Part shown: in pieces, positions 37,073-48,800 of the stretch | Position numbering within the stretch: the stretch's first letter is position 1 | Layout: each line of letters starts with the position of its first letter | Source of the DNA: Capitella teleta | Lineage: Eukaryota; Annelida; Polychaeta; Capitellidae | DNA: 64,000 nucleotides | Assembly: GCA_000328365.1 (NCBI GenBank) | Contig: KB310466.1 | Span: 374,081-438,080 of the forward strand | Direction: 5' to 3' | Program-made: the position numbers and the translations under genes | The notes under the pieces: model-generated | Told to the model about the DNA's origin: nothing | What the model saw: the letters and a program-made list of their open reading frames with translations, nothing else | Databases searched by the model: none

Positions 37073-37122
37073 NNNNNNNNNNNNNNNNNNNNNNNNNNNN
37101 NNNNNNNNNNNNNNNNNNNNNN
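37073..37122. other. Assembly gap of 50 N
   Basis: A placeholder gap lying directly inside the LINE copy, which explains why assembly stopped here: a repeated sequence. Confidence 0.99.
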
Positions 37123-37161
37123 TGCATGTTTGCCCTGCCATTAGGACGAAATTAAGTCCTT

Positions 37162-37401
37162 ATGAGCCAAGAGTCGAGCAAGCGTCCACACGAGTGTCCG
37201 CTGTGTTGCATAGCGCAGCATGCTGTGCCGATCGCCGCGGCGTTCGCCATGCACTTAATGCGCTCGCATCTCGGCAATAGCGCGCATTCGGCGCGGGGGA
37301 GTCAACTGAAGCATTCGACTGATTGTGTTTTGTGCACATTTGCATTTAGTCAGGATTATCATAATCAAAGACATACGCATGTGCTAAAAAGGATGCAATA
37401 A
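37162..37401 (+). CDS. Small protein with two C2H2-like zinc-finger motifs, unproven
   Basis: An ATG-to-TAA frame of 79 codons in a GC-rich island right after the gap. It has two metal-binding-like patterns: CPLC with H-x4-H about 20 residues later (MHLMRSH), then CVLC with HNQRH or HTHV after it (C-x2-C-x8-H-x3-H). The spacing of the first is longer than in a classic C2H2 finger. It might be part of the mobile element across the gap or an exon of a larger gene. The opposite strand is open too, over a shorter length. Confidence 0.35.
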   Translation: MSQESSKRPHECPLCCIAQHAVPIAAAFAMHLMRSHLGNSAHSARGSQLKHSTDCVLCTFAFSQDYHNQRHTHVLKRMQ

Positions 37402-37570
37402 CTCGACCAAAAGCAGCGTTGTTTTCACTCAAAAACACAGGTGGGTGAATGAATCGTTCGAAATTTGTGCGCATTATATGATGATCATGATCCCTGTAAA
37501 CATAAAGGTAAGAAAGGTGACACCTCCGTTGTGATATAATCATGGTCTACTATTTCCATAGCACCTGTGG

Positions 37571-37578
37571 TGACGTCA
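37571..37578. promoter_or_regulatory. Perfect CRE (TGACGTCA) inside a 12-base palindrome
   Basis: GGTGACGTCACC at 37,569-37,580 contains the full CREB/ATF site. No promoter or gene is clearly next to it. Confidence 0.3.
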
Positions 37579-40500
37579 CCAAAGCACTGTGTTAGTGTGT
37601 AGAGGGATTTATGTGGTGCTGCTAGAGGGGAATTGTGAGGGGTCATATCCGAACATTTACGCGATCCGTGCAGTTGGTCGGGCGGCTCCCATAGCTTTGA
37701 TCGTGGTGCTTGCGCCGCTGAAGGTTTTAACGCTTATTGCTCTCTCACGACGCACGAGAAAGTCGAATGGCGACATGTTATGACGCTGTGTCATAAAATG
37801 TGTCTAATTTTAGGGGCAGCTGATTGTTGTTCGCATACATGAACCTGTTGTAAATCTTAATTTCCTCTGATATGGCGCGATGTCATGATCAAGATGCAGA
37901 TACCAATCACATAAACGCCACAGTCTATTGCAATCGAGGCATCGTTACATCATTCCACTTCCTCGAGGTCCTCATTGCACTCAAAGTATTTCAGGTGCGC
38001 AATATGTGATGTAATATTTGGACATTCAGATTAGGCAAATAAGCACGCGATGACCCCCCGCCTCCTGGTGCCTCACGTGTTTCTGCAATTAACACTTTCT
38101 TCATGGAACCTCCGGTGTTATCATGTGCTGTTCATTGCTTGTTGCATTGTTCATTTCATTAAGGCACCTTTCCCCGTAGATGAATCAATCCAGGGGTCTG
38201 ATCGGAGGCGTGTATTTGTCTTTTATAATATTTATCTTGTTCTTGGTATCATTTACCGTAATATTTTAACGTCAAAAATTTGAACCTTTATACGTACGCG
38301 AACTGCATAATAATCTTAGTAATCTATACATAACTTAAATTGTGTACAAATATCATACAACTCCGCTAATTACACGTGTCCACTTAAGCACATGCTTGAA
38401 GTGAATACGTCACCGGATCAGAACACGGCAACCGCTCATTTGATCGCAAGCATTTACCTAATGAGAGATCCAAGTGCTGGCTGAGTCACAACTCGGAGGG
38501 TTTATAACTGTCAGCTTAACATTGGACGAATGGGATTTCCAGGAGGGATCCTGATATTGACAGCTTAGCATCCTTAAAAACACCTTCATAAACCGAAGTT
38601 TGTTTGTGTCAAAAATAAAATTATGGCCACGTATAACAATGATGATAAATTATACATTTTAGCCATCATCAGATTAGAGTCTTTTCACTAAGACTCTAGA
38701 GCCATCGCCTGGCGACGGAAAACGACCGAGAGGCCGAAATCGACGAGATATCCAATCTATGTATACAGATCCAATAGTTGTCTTTTTTTACCCATTGCTG
38801 CGTATATATATAATTATAATTGTGCTTGAGTCACCAGCATCTCACGTTTTCTTCTCCGTATACTTACAGCCAAGCACATCAAGTCGTTTTTGTGCATAGC
38901 CTGCTATCCATGCATGTAGTGTTATTGCTGTGTGCAGGGTTACCGTGTTTCATTATTGAGCGACAAAACCCCTGAACCAACCAGGTACGCCATCAAGTAT
39001 TTTGCTAGCCCCCTTGCCACTTTAATTATCCACTAAGTACAGGAGTTAACGCTCCTGCCACGCGCCGTAATTCTCAGAAGAGCAAAGAAAAATCAGATAT
39101 GTAAAAACAGTGACCACCCACCCACAGGATGTCGACGCGCTTCCTTACTCTATTATCGCCCAGGCAGATTGCGTGCCTCGTTATGAAACTTGTTTTGCTG
39201 TGATGTTTAACGGGCGCATTTTGCATTCATCTGCCGGCAAAGTGGCATTCTATTATAGAAAGTGACACGCAAGGTTCCGCTTGGAAGCCGTACATAACAG
39301 GAACTCCATTTGGTGAAAAGTTGAATATCATTAATCTTCTTCTGTTCGGATGCAGCTATTGCACGTGCGGTAAACCAAATCGTCTTTATAACCGGGCATC
39401 ACGGTAGTCATTACTCATCTCTTTAGCTTTGAAAGTGATATGTGTTAATAGTACATGATTTCGAATCCTGCTTGAGAATTTGCGATCGTACTTTTAAATA
39501 ATGGTCTTTCTTCTTGAGTTCAAACAGAGCGCCGGCAAGTATACAAATAACCGGCGTGGGCTGAGCCGCAGTCGTTGAGTGTTATTGTAAATCGAGTGAG
39601 TTTGTTTCGAATAATTGCAAGCCGATGTCTAGATGATTTGTTGAAAGATGCGTCTTTTGGTATATTCATTTAAAAATTTCCATGTCGTTATATTTAAAAT
39701 TATCAAATGTGTTCATTTCATGATTCAGACGGTTAACTTTAGCTTTTGACGAATCAATCACTTCGACATAGTGTGTCCTTTATGCAGGTATGTGCGTGAA
39801 ATAAAGGTATGCATTTGTATTAGATACCTTCATCAATACGTATTATGCCTGGAATTGACGCAGCCGTTCCATCACATTTGATCAAAGTGGTCGCCATGAA
39901 CTCATCAATCGATGCCCTTGATTACCCCCTGCCCCCCCGCCCTGGTGGCGGCACCCCCCGGATTCCCACACAAATCCACGGCGACAAGTAAGCCAGAAAC
40001 TCCAACAACGTCTGCGCCCACACGAAGAAGCCCTGTTGACGAAGAGGACATTCTTTTGTGGTCAACATGCGTTCTTCTTAACAAAGGAGGCCACCGGACA
40101 GGATCCGAAAATAACCCGTTCTTTTCGTTGGCATTTGATGAGCCCCGAAAGCTAATTTTTCTCTCGCTCCTGATTGAGTCTGACTTGATCCAAAGCAATC
40201 CGCTTCCTTCGCCGCTGCATGAAATGACGTAATTGGCAAGTGCACTTGACGGCGTAACTCAACTTAGAAACCTTGAGAAGAGCAAACGTTTCGAAACGTT
40301 GGTTGCTTCACTTTAGCCACCAATGCGCATTCTTTGATGAAAATACGTGACTTGTGCCGCCCCGTTGAGAAACATCACGAGGGACAAATTGATGGACAAA
40401 ACTGAAGCTCGCTCAAAAACTTCTCTTCGGTATTCAGTCATCAACTTACAGGCATCAAACAAGTATTGTGACATGAAGGTCACGTCTTATTCTTGCTGCC

Positions 40501-42118
40501 AATTTGGAGAAAAATACATACCACTCAGCAATGCGCGGTGATTCGGGCGTGGCATGGTGCTAAACATGGCGTACCGCCATCCACGATCAACAGGCATCGA
40601 GAGGCACAATGAAAGGCATATGAAACCACAATAATATCTATTACTCCACTCAATATATTGTCGTCTTAATCAGGAATCAGCAACCTGAGGGAGCCTCTAG
40701 TCTTCCTCCCAACTCATCTATATGGATCAGTGGAAAAAAAACACACGTGAAATTGGCGTCTTACTGTTGAGTGAGTGCATACCTCATGTATATTGACTTC
40801 TCTGAGCCTTTTGCGACACAATGGGAGTGGAGGTAATATAGAGAAGCGCATTAAATCTGCATACACCAACACAGCTTCGCATACTGTTTTAAGACAAGGA
40901 AAAAAAAATCAAACTCATATGGGCCGAGAGCTTAATTATTCATTTGGCCTTGCTTTGACGATCGCACACATCGTTCATCAGCACCCAAGAATGATCCTCT
41001 CAATGGACATAGCGTAGCTTAATAGGTAGGTAATGTCATGACATCAGGGAATGGATTTCTCTCTTGACCTTGAAGGTATTTCTGAGGTTGATCATGGGTT
41101 AGCGGAATGACCGTTTGAATAACAAACCTAATTGTAGAAACTCAGTTTAATCAGGCGGATTTAATGACTGGCTACTTCAGTCGACATACATCCGGCCTCA
41201 TATTGATTGTGATCTGCCTTCGGTCATCGCGTGCCACCTGGGAGAGGCTCAGTCGCTCAACAACCCGACCAACAAGTAACAACAGGGGAATTCGGAATGG
41301 ACAGCTCTTATAGTTCCGAATCGAATTATTATAACTTAAAACGCCTCGGTGACTTCTCAGCACCAAGAGTGCTGTTGGCTACTGCTTATGTGATTGTTGA
41401 AAGGGTAAGAACCCACTGGGGTAATGCGGGGAAGGGGGAGGCTGTGTTTCAGCATACATTATAGGTTATTTATAGACTTCTCCAAAGCAATTGAAACCAT
41501 GATACACGACACTCGATTATTCATAATTGCAGCACATCACGCCGGGAAAAATATAATTGTGTTCTGTGGTATATACGCATCCCACATTAACAATTATGTG
41601 TGAAGTTTTATCAATCAAATCAATATCGGATGCAAAACACCTATATCATGCCTATATTTAATCAACACTTGCTGATAACATTTACAGGTACAAAGCGAAT
41701 CAGTGCATCGGGGACAATACTGAGGCGTAAAAAAGAGTCACAATCGTTTATCAGTTGCTAATTGTTAGATGTTGACGTTGAAAACAAACAAATCATAGAA
41801 AATGGACGAAGCATAGATGGAAAAGAATAAATGATACAAAGGCAGAGAACAAAGAGACCGCTGTTCATCAGAGTCAGCGCACGTGTTGTGCTGTCACAAT
41901 GAGTATCGACGACAAAACCAGAAACACAAAAGGTGCCACGCACTCTTCTTCTTCTTAAAATTACTTTGATGGAGAGGCATAGGGTAGGGCAGTGTAAAGA
42001 AGAGGGTGTACGACCTAATTATATCACAGAACCCAACTAGTCTTGATGTTGATTATTTAATTATTTGCAATGCACAGCACACTTAGTCTTGTTTTAATTA
42101 TCATCTTTTAGTAAAGCT
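37579..42118. other. No gene recognised
   Basis: About 4.5 kb of mostly AT-rich DNA. A frame at 39,912-40,232 starts with ATG and a proline-rich stretch and has a donor-like ACAA|GTAAGC at 39,985, but no motif. The hairpin pair at 38,676-38,720 is listed separately. Two CGCCGG/CCGGCG half-palindromes face each other at 39,531-39,558. Confidence 0.4.
38676..38720. other. Two adjacent short hairpins
   Basis: AGAGTCTT and AAGACTCT pair around a six-base loop, and directly after them CCATCGCC and GGCGACGG can pair with one mismatch and a one-base loop. They could be the end of a small transposon or a structured RNA; nothing further supports either. Confidence 0.4.
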
Positions 42119-42248
<130 letters not shown>

Positions 42249-42468
42249 GTCTTAGTTATACCGAATATTACATTGGCATTATTGAATTCTCCCCGTTCTA
42301 CGGGAATCTCTCGCTGATCAAATTATTATTATGTGTGTATATACTTGGCATAGTATAACATTATGCCTTAATGTTGTGATTGACTGATGCAATTGGGTTT
42401 TGCACTTTTGGTAGTACATGTAGTGAAATAATAAACGATGACATCATATCTCCCCCCTTGCAAGAAAC

Positions 42469-42615
42469 CTAGCTGATATGCGAATATAACTGACCAGTTG
42501 CAACTGTGTCGCTGCCCTGTTGAGCAACCTTCGGGGCAGAATTAACTCTGAGTCTCCGTGCGATGGCAATCAACGCAGTGTCCTTGCCAGGATTATTAGA
42601 CTTAGCAACTATAAG
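42469..42615 (-). CDS. Possible last exon (cytoplasmic tail) of the TNFR-like gene
   Basis: A GC-richer frame of 48 codons after a good acceptor (tgatttctaatccag), reading LIVAKSNNPGKDTALIAIAR, then LRVNSAPKVAQQGSDT, and ending GQLYSHIS before TAG. It lies 350 bases downstream of the transmembrane exon at 42,969-43,080 on the same strand. The phases do not match directly (the transmembrane exon ends in phase 2, this one begins in phase 0), so another small exon would be needed between them, or the exon belongs elsewhere. No death domain or TRAF-binding motif can be claimed. Confidence 0.35.
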   Translation of the reverse strand, partial: LIVAKSNNPGKDTALIAIARRLRVNSAPKVAQQGSDTVATGQLYSHIS

Positions 42616-42968
42616 CTGGATTAGAAATCAGGGGAACGATGACTCCAGAGGGGTATCAACATGTATGATGCGCTATGTATAAGTAAGTCTTTCTAAGACC
42701 TACATATATAGTTTGCATTAAAATTTGCTAAAATGTATCCAGTATTCCGAAAAAATAATAACTGATATGGATTGATTAGCTTATTATGCACCCATTTATT
42801 CAAATAAATCGAATAAAACGTCAATTTTGAATGAGGGAGGAACACTTAAATGGTAGATTTTTGTCCTTTTCGTGGATGTTCGTTACATTACAGTATGATT
42901 CATGTAAATCCAATAAATATGCATGTATTGGAATCGTAATATAAGTAATTGTCCAGTTACAAACTCAC

Positions 42969-43505
42969 CTTTTATAATACATAACAGCCACTGCTACTAC
43001 TACTACTACTACTACTAAAATTAGTAAAAGAGAGCATGAAACACCGATGGTAACACCATAAGACGGTCCATCGGCATTGACTGGTGATATAAGTCCGTTA
43101 TCCAGCGTCTCAGTCGAATGCGGAGCGGAAGTTGTGATCATTCAAGGGGAATTTGATGTGATGTGAGGCCAATCTGGAAGGAGGTAGTTCAGGAATTAAT
43201 TCTTGAATGTTCGTTGGAGATCCGTCTGTCCACTGACCTGGGCAGTGTGTCCGGCATTCGAACGTGGTTCCCCATCTTTCTGCATCAACACATATACTAG
43301 CACAAGGCTGACAGATCCCAACGACGTCATCATAATAGTAAGACCTCCCTTCGTCGGGACAAACAGAATTAGCATCCGTCGTGGGAAGACTCAGCAAACT
43401 GGAAATACAGGCATGCCTACATGTAGAGATATACAACGACGCATACCATTCTGCAAGAGCTGTGATCAAAGGACAATTGAACAAATAGAATGAGCCTTTG
43501 ATCAA
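42969..43505 (-). CDS. TNF-receptor-like membrane protein with one BCMA/TACI-type cysteine-rich repeat
   Basis: TNF receptors bind TNF-family ligands at the cell surface. The core exon (43,238-43,398) follows acceptor tgtatttccag and encodes one six-cysteine repeat: CPDEGRSYYYDD, ICQPCASIC, then FECRTHC. The cysteine spacing is C-x15-C-x2-C-x3-C-x11-C-x3-C; human BCMA has C-x12-C-x2-C-x3-C-x8-C-x3-C and the same aromatic-Asp words after the first Cys. The exon ends CCAG|GTCAGT in phase 1. A distal acceptor (ttatatcaccag) at 43,081 joins in phase to 42,969-43,080, which encodes NADGPSYGVTIGVSCSLLL, a Val-rich membrane helix and MYYKR, ending at AAAG|GTGAGT. Intron: 157 nt. Upstream, a 48-nt intron (43,399-43,446) would join in phase to a hydrophobic, signal-like segment (YLFNCPLITALAEC), but its frame has no ATG, so the true first exon is uncertain. 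A single repeat followed by a membrane helix is the layout of BCMA. Confidence 0.75.
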
Positions 43506-45135
43506 CGGCGATGTGATAAGTTATATAATCGTCAATTATGCCTCTAAATTATCACTGGTTTAATTAATTACTAAATGAATTGTAGTGTACTTTATCATAA
43601 TGACAATCAGGTTAATCTGCTTCCAATGTCAAAATACATGATGCTGTCCTGATCGGCTGATCTCAGAGTCAGTTGATTGGTATGGATTTCTGATTTCGAT
43701 TGTTTACGCTGTCGGTGGTTTAAGGTGTCGCTGTCGGTGGCAGTTATTACTTATTTAAAATGCTTAGTTACATATGAAGACAGGCAGGAACAAAGACCCC
43801 GCCTATCTCGCCATATCAAAGAAGATAAGTTCAAATCGCGCATGCATGATCACGAAATTGGTGATGGATTTTGGTACAAAAATTAAAATTAAATTGAATG
43901 ATGAGCCAAATATACACGGCAAAGTTGTACGTAGGCCAACACAAAATGTGTTTGCCTGAACTTTTTAACTATATATCGGCTTGAGATCTCTTCAGTATTT
44001 GTTCATTCTTGTTGTATTTCCGTTGTACATGTTATAGTCTTCTCCTTTTCTCTTTTCTCCCTGTGTTTTCCTATTTTTGTCAGTTGTTGTGTTTTTCGTG
44101 TTTTGTTTTTTTTTTTTTTTTTGTGGGGGGGGGGGCTGTCGTTTGAAAACTAGGACTACCCCATTATGTGAATACTACTACCTGTACGTGATATACATGC
44201 ATATAATTACAACCAAAATTATTACATATAGTCACTGACCATATTACGTGCAAGCATACGAGCAGTCGAAGTGAAGAGGATTCACGGAGCCTTGGTACGG
44301 ACTGACTGCCGCTGTGCTTCGCTGGCCGACCGATGAGAAAACTCTGCTCCTTCGGTTGTTTAATACGAAGGTTTCGATCAATATATAAAACGTCTGATTT
44401 GATCATTTTGGTATCGTGGAGCTCGTCTTTGAGCGCAGTAATACGTGACGAGCACAAGTCGGCGTATTATATAGTGGTGAAACCCAGTAACCACGCTGTT
44501 TGTGTTTGTATAACCATGTAAGATGGTTATGCAGAGTCACACAGATTATTTTGGTACACATGCACTAAAATGACTTGAAGACAGACCTACATTTAGCTCC
44601 GTTTTTGACCTGGAGTTTTTTTTTTTTTTGGTACCCTCCATCCGGTTTTGCGTAAGTCTCCGATTGGATCCGGTTTTCATAATTTCTTTGAATTTTTATT
44701 TTTATTATTTTTATTTTTATTATTTTCATTAAAATCACTGCAGCTCCGTTTTTCGCTCAATTTCTCGTACTCTTATGAGGCTGCGTGTGATTGCTCCATG
44801 CTCTTTAGCGTTCCGAATCTGTGACCAATCAGATGCTCTCTTTCATTATATGCTCAGCTTGTTCACTTAATTATGTTAGTTATGTAGGCCTAACACACGC
44901 GTACTACTCTATTGTTTTCTTACAATATGATTTTCATAGTCAAATCTCCCAAAGGTGAGCATTTTACCCGGTGGACGATCTGGAGTTGGTTTTAGCGTCA
45001 ACTGGGATGGAAAAATGGCCGTACGTGGTTGATCACACCGGGAACACACCAACAGAATGCTGAGATGGTCGCCAAAAAACTTCAAAATAAGCAGTTGCAT
45101 AGTCGTCAAATTTATCAAACAGCAACCATAACCTA
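43506..45135. other. AT-rich DNA, no gene recognised
   Basis: Likely contains or lies beyond the 5' end of the TNFR-like gene, but no start exon could be identified. A T run followed by a G run lies at about 44,106-44,134, and another T run at 44,616-44,629. A minus frame at 44,909-45,118 has no motif. Confidence 0.4.
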
Positions 45136-45208
45136 CCTGTTTGGCTCAATTGTAGAGCGGTAGATTTTCAATCAATGGGTAATGGGTGTGTTTCCCCTGG
45201 GTGATTAT
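45136..45208 (+). repeat. tRNA-like sequence (decayed tRNA gene or SINE head)
   Basis: TTGGCTCAATTGTAGAGCGG fits the D-arm and box A of tRNAs such as tRNA-Lys (consensus TAGCTCAGTYGGTAGAGC). It is followed at the right distance by GATTTTCAATC, which looks like an anticodon arm, and then by GGGTGTGTTTCCCC, a drifted T-arm and box B (consensus GGTTCRAATCC). The acceptor stem does not pair well, so this is not a working tRNA gene. It is either a tRNA pseudogene or the head of a tRNA-derived SINE. Confidence 0.5.
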
Positions 45209-45339
45209 ACCTACTAACGTACAGTCTCTGGACTTATAATCGTGATCTTATACATGTATAACGAATGAGTTAAGTATGCGTGGCTCATGGGCATTGCTTT
45301 GTGCACTTCGAATGATATTGCACTATATCAGAATGATTT

Positions 45340-45630
45340 TTGTTACTAACGCTGAAGTTATTTTCACTGGTTGGATCGTTGCTAATAATTGCTCGTTGTC
45401 GGCTGATTCCACCAACCGTTTGTCCAAACGAATGTTTCCAGAGAGGAAAATCACGATTATCATTGTGTAAGGACAAAAACAACTGGCATGCTTAACTTTG
45501 CTATTGATCAAGAGGTGACTATGAACATGATGAAATTTGCAAAATCCAAATACTTTGGGATTGTTACAGATGCTGGCAGTGACGAAAATAATAACTGCCT
45601 GCCAATCTTAATTCGAGACATGAGGACTCA
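45340..45630 (+). mobile_element. Fragment of an hAT-family transposase, broken
   Basis: Two frames together read like the middle of an hAT transposase of the kind found as host-gene relatives in vertebrates. The first reads AEVIFTGWIVANNCSLSADS, then RLSKRMFPERKI (about 45,351-45,455). A frameshift follows, and then RTKTTGMLNFAIDQE, MKFAKSKYFGIVTDAGSDE and LPILIRDM (about 45,470-45,624). In intact relatives the words MFPDSKI, GRTKTT and (F)SLxTDGSND come in the same order. The second frame is open to 45,916, but after 45,630 it no longer resembles the family. No terminal repeats were found. It is a plain DNA-transposon fossil. Confidence 0.55.
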
Positions 45631-45761
45631 ACGGACTCAAAGTTATCACCATATAGTATATATGCACATCATTTATGGACATGCCAGTCATCGTAAAATA
45701 GAATCAATGTATCAGTTCATTGATGATGTTCTTTATGATCGTAAGATAGGCACTGCTCATG

Positions 45762-45805
45762 ATCGGCACTGTAACCAGGATCCTTGTCCTGGTCACAGTG
45801 CCGAT
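45762..45805. other. 19-bp hairpin with a six-base loop
   Basis: ATCGGCACTGTAACCAGGA (45,762-45,780) pairs with TCCTGGTCACAGTGCCGAT (45,787-45,805) with a single A-C mismatch; the loop is tccttg. It lies just behind the hAT fragment. Possible readings are a small-RNA precursor, a transposon-internal palindrome or a recombination product. The stem is shorter than in a typical animal microRNA precursor. Confidence 0.8.
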
Positions 45806-48800
45806 ATCCTACATCAGACAACGCCAATGCCATACAGAAAGAATATCTTTTCTTTCTCTATGTCAATACTAGGGTTGGGGGCAATAATTAAATCCTGCAA
45901 TGATGCCACATACTAGACAATGAACTCAAGAGCTGATGAAAATAAATGATTTGAACCGTACGTACGTGTAACAGTGAGTTTACTTTCCTTCCATATTACA
46001 TTATATATGGTTGCATGGTTGCAAAAATCACTACCAATATACGGTTGTCTGTTCTCTTTGGTACATGTACAAGCCTTCGCTGTCTTTATTTTCATCGTTG
46101 AATTTATTTGTAACTTTTGTGAAGTGGATTATTTGTACCAAAAATTTGGGTTAAAAACTCTATAGTTGCTACCTGATGCAATCCCTAACCACTGAAATAC
46201 GAAAAATTTGCCTGCGGGGCCATACGGAGGGGGGGCACTCCTCCCTTACCCACCCCTGTCAGCGATTTCATTGATCTCCTTTTTTTTGCCCTGGACAAAA
46301 GTTAGCATGTATGCATGATTACGCGATATACTACGTACCAGAAGAACGTATTTTGATTGTAACAACATATTCTCGAACAAAAAGTGCTGAAAAAGTCAGA
46401 GCTGTTTGACGGCATTCCTTGCTAACACCTCCACCATCCCGCCAATGCGCAATGTACGATGCATTCCCATTATTATGCACTGAACGATCATCCCTCGGAC
46501 CCTCGCATACTTGTACTATTATGCGACAGGTCACTAAGTGTATCAGCGTGTTAAGAGCGATTCCTTATTTGGGCATCAAAATGATGCTCATCCATGGTCA
46601 GGGGCTGAAAGGAAAAATAATCAAAATATCACCGAATGTTGGGTGCGCTCTTTTGATTGAGATAAATCGGCATCAATGTTGACAAAATCGGATTAGAAAT
46701 GATAGGAATAGCAGCATGAAATGTTAAACTATCCATACCAGGTATTTATTACTCTGAGATTTGCGTGGTTTTGCGATTGAAAAGCATTGAAAATCTTTAA
46801 TATCGAGTAGATAGACTACTTTTGGCCCACGCTGCATGTTATAACCTCTTAAGTGACAAATATAAAATGATATAAAATGAAATTACATGTAATTAAATAA
46901 ATGAAAACATTGCTAGTTTGCATGATACATGAAACACAAAATAGAAATTTCAAAAATGCCAGGCGCAATCCATTCTGGTACATGTAGCCTATATTAGTTC
47001 CCTTAAATTCCAAGCTACTGCGAATGGGCACTTTAACATTGCACTGTCATTTTGACACTTCTATATGCCAAACATCGCAAACATGCACAGATATACCGGC
47101 GTTTCCGGTGGCGTGACCAGTAAATCTGCCCACATGTTCATCACATTTGTTTTGCGTGGGGTATTCGTCCGTGAATAAGCCTATTCGGCTACTCGGCTAA
47201 TGAACGATTCCACGTATGACTACGCGTTTCCAGTTTTGACTTTTGCCCCTAACGTATTCATTGTTATACAGAACAATACAAGAACCACCCGTGCAAGAGC
47301 GATGACATATGCATGGTCATGGAACCATTGTTTCATTGTAAATGAACTTGGCTCCTATTTGGTAAAAAAACAGACAAGGAGTTATAACTTACAACGATAC
47401 CTTTATCCTCCCACGTCATGATTCCACGTGTCAACCCCTCCCCCCCCCCCTCCCCGCAAATCTCACGTGCAAAGGCACTTAATTCACGATAATTGATGAT
47501 TAGTCCAAAATGTTATATGTGTATAGTACATGCTATGCACGTACATGCATACCTATATATACCTATCTGTCTCCTTTTTTGTGTGTGGAACGACTTTGTC
47601 TGGAACACACATTACTCGCTCCGGTTAGTGGGTAGTATGTTTGTCTTGATATTATTCGCGGGTCTGTTTCTAGTTATACGGAAGCTCTGTGGAATAAATT
47701 ATGTCTTACACGTACAATGTACATAAACATATATTTACCCCATGATTGGTTATTTTATATAGAACGTACTTTTCTTATAATATCGATTAGGTTAGACTGG
47801 TTTCCAAATAATGAGCTATCGCCGAAAACACGAACGAAGACACGAACTGAAATTATAATGAAGCTGATCGTACACCGTGCATCGACCGTTCGTCACGTGG
47901 TATCAAAAACCCCAGAAGGGGTGAAAGACTTCAAAAGTCAAAAGGGCTGCAGTACAAATGAATCATAGCACCCCTACCCCTGCTTCAACAAGGGAAAAAA
48001 TGTATAAAAATATCACATATATTTTATTTCAAGTTTTAACTTTACACACGCAATGCAGCTGTGTACCATGCCTTAGCAGGCCCATGCAGGTCTCGAGGCC
48101 AAGGCAAATAGCACTCAGCTGTAATTCGTGATTATGAGGAACTTGTGGAGTCCCTCTGACCTCTTCCGTTATTAGTCTTGTGTGCACCCACTCGACGTGG
48201 AGGGGGAAAACAAAGGGAGAAAGAAGGATTGGTTCGCATGGGTGGATGCGGGCAGTTTTATTGCGTCACAAGGAGACCTGTTTGCGCTCGGTTGACCCTT
48301 GTTGACCCCAAGAACAGCGGAATCGTGATATTGACATCGCATTCAGAAGGAGGAGGGTGTGCTCAGCGTCGTTAAACGCACCACTCCTAGATTACACAGC
48401 GATTGGTCTTTGTATAGAGAGTTGATTAACGCCTGAGTGTGTAGTCGTGGCTTCATCTCATTCTACAACCAAGCTTCACCAACTCCAAAAATAGATTATC
48501 TACGAGGGCTCATGCCATGTATAATTCACGTGTCTTTCGTTCAGTTCCGTGTGTCGGGGTCTCTCATAAAGCGGATGAGTTGTTCGCTCTGCGGTAGCAG
48601 GACTGCCCCAACATGCTTTATATTAAAAACATCAAAACCCTCAAAATACGCAAATTCTTGGATTGCATGAGTGTCTTTTTACTACCAAATGGGGCGTATC
48701 AAATTACGACCACTTTGAAGAGGACTTCTGTTCATTTCGGAACCTTTTTAGATCGATTCTATGGGCTTTTTTTTTTTGAGTGACGAGAGACCATTTTTGA

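Noticed and set aside
43142-43173. Stop codon before the membrane helix as a sign that the TNFR-like gene is a pseudogene
   Set aside because: The far acceptor at 43,081 skips it in phase, so the stop only affects the near-acceptor or unspliced form.
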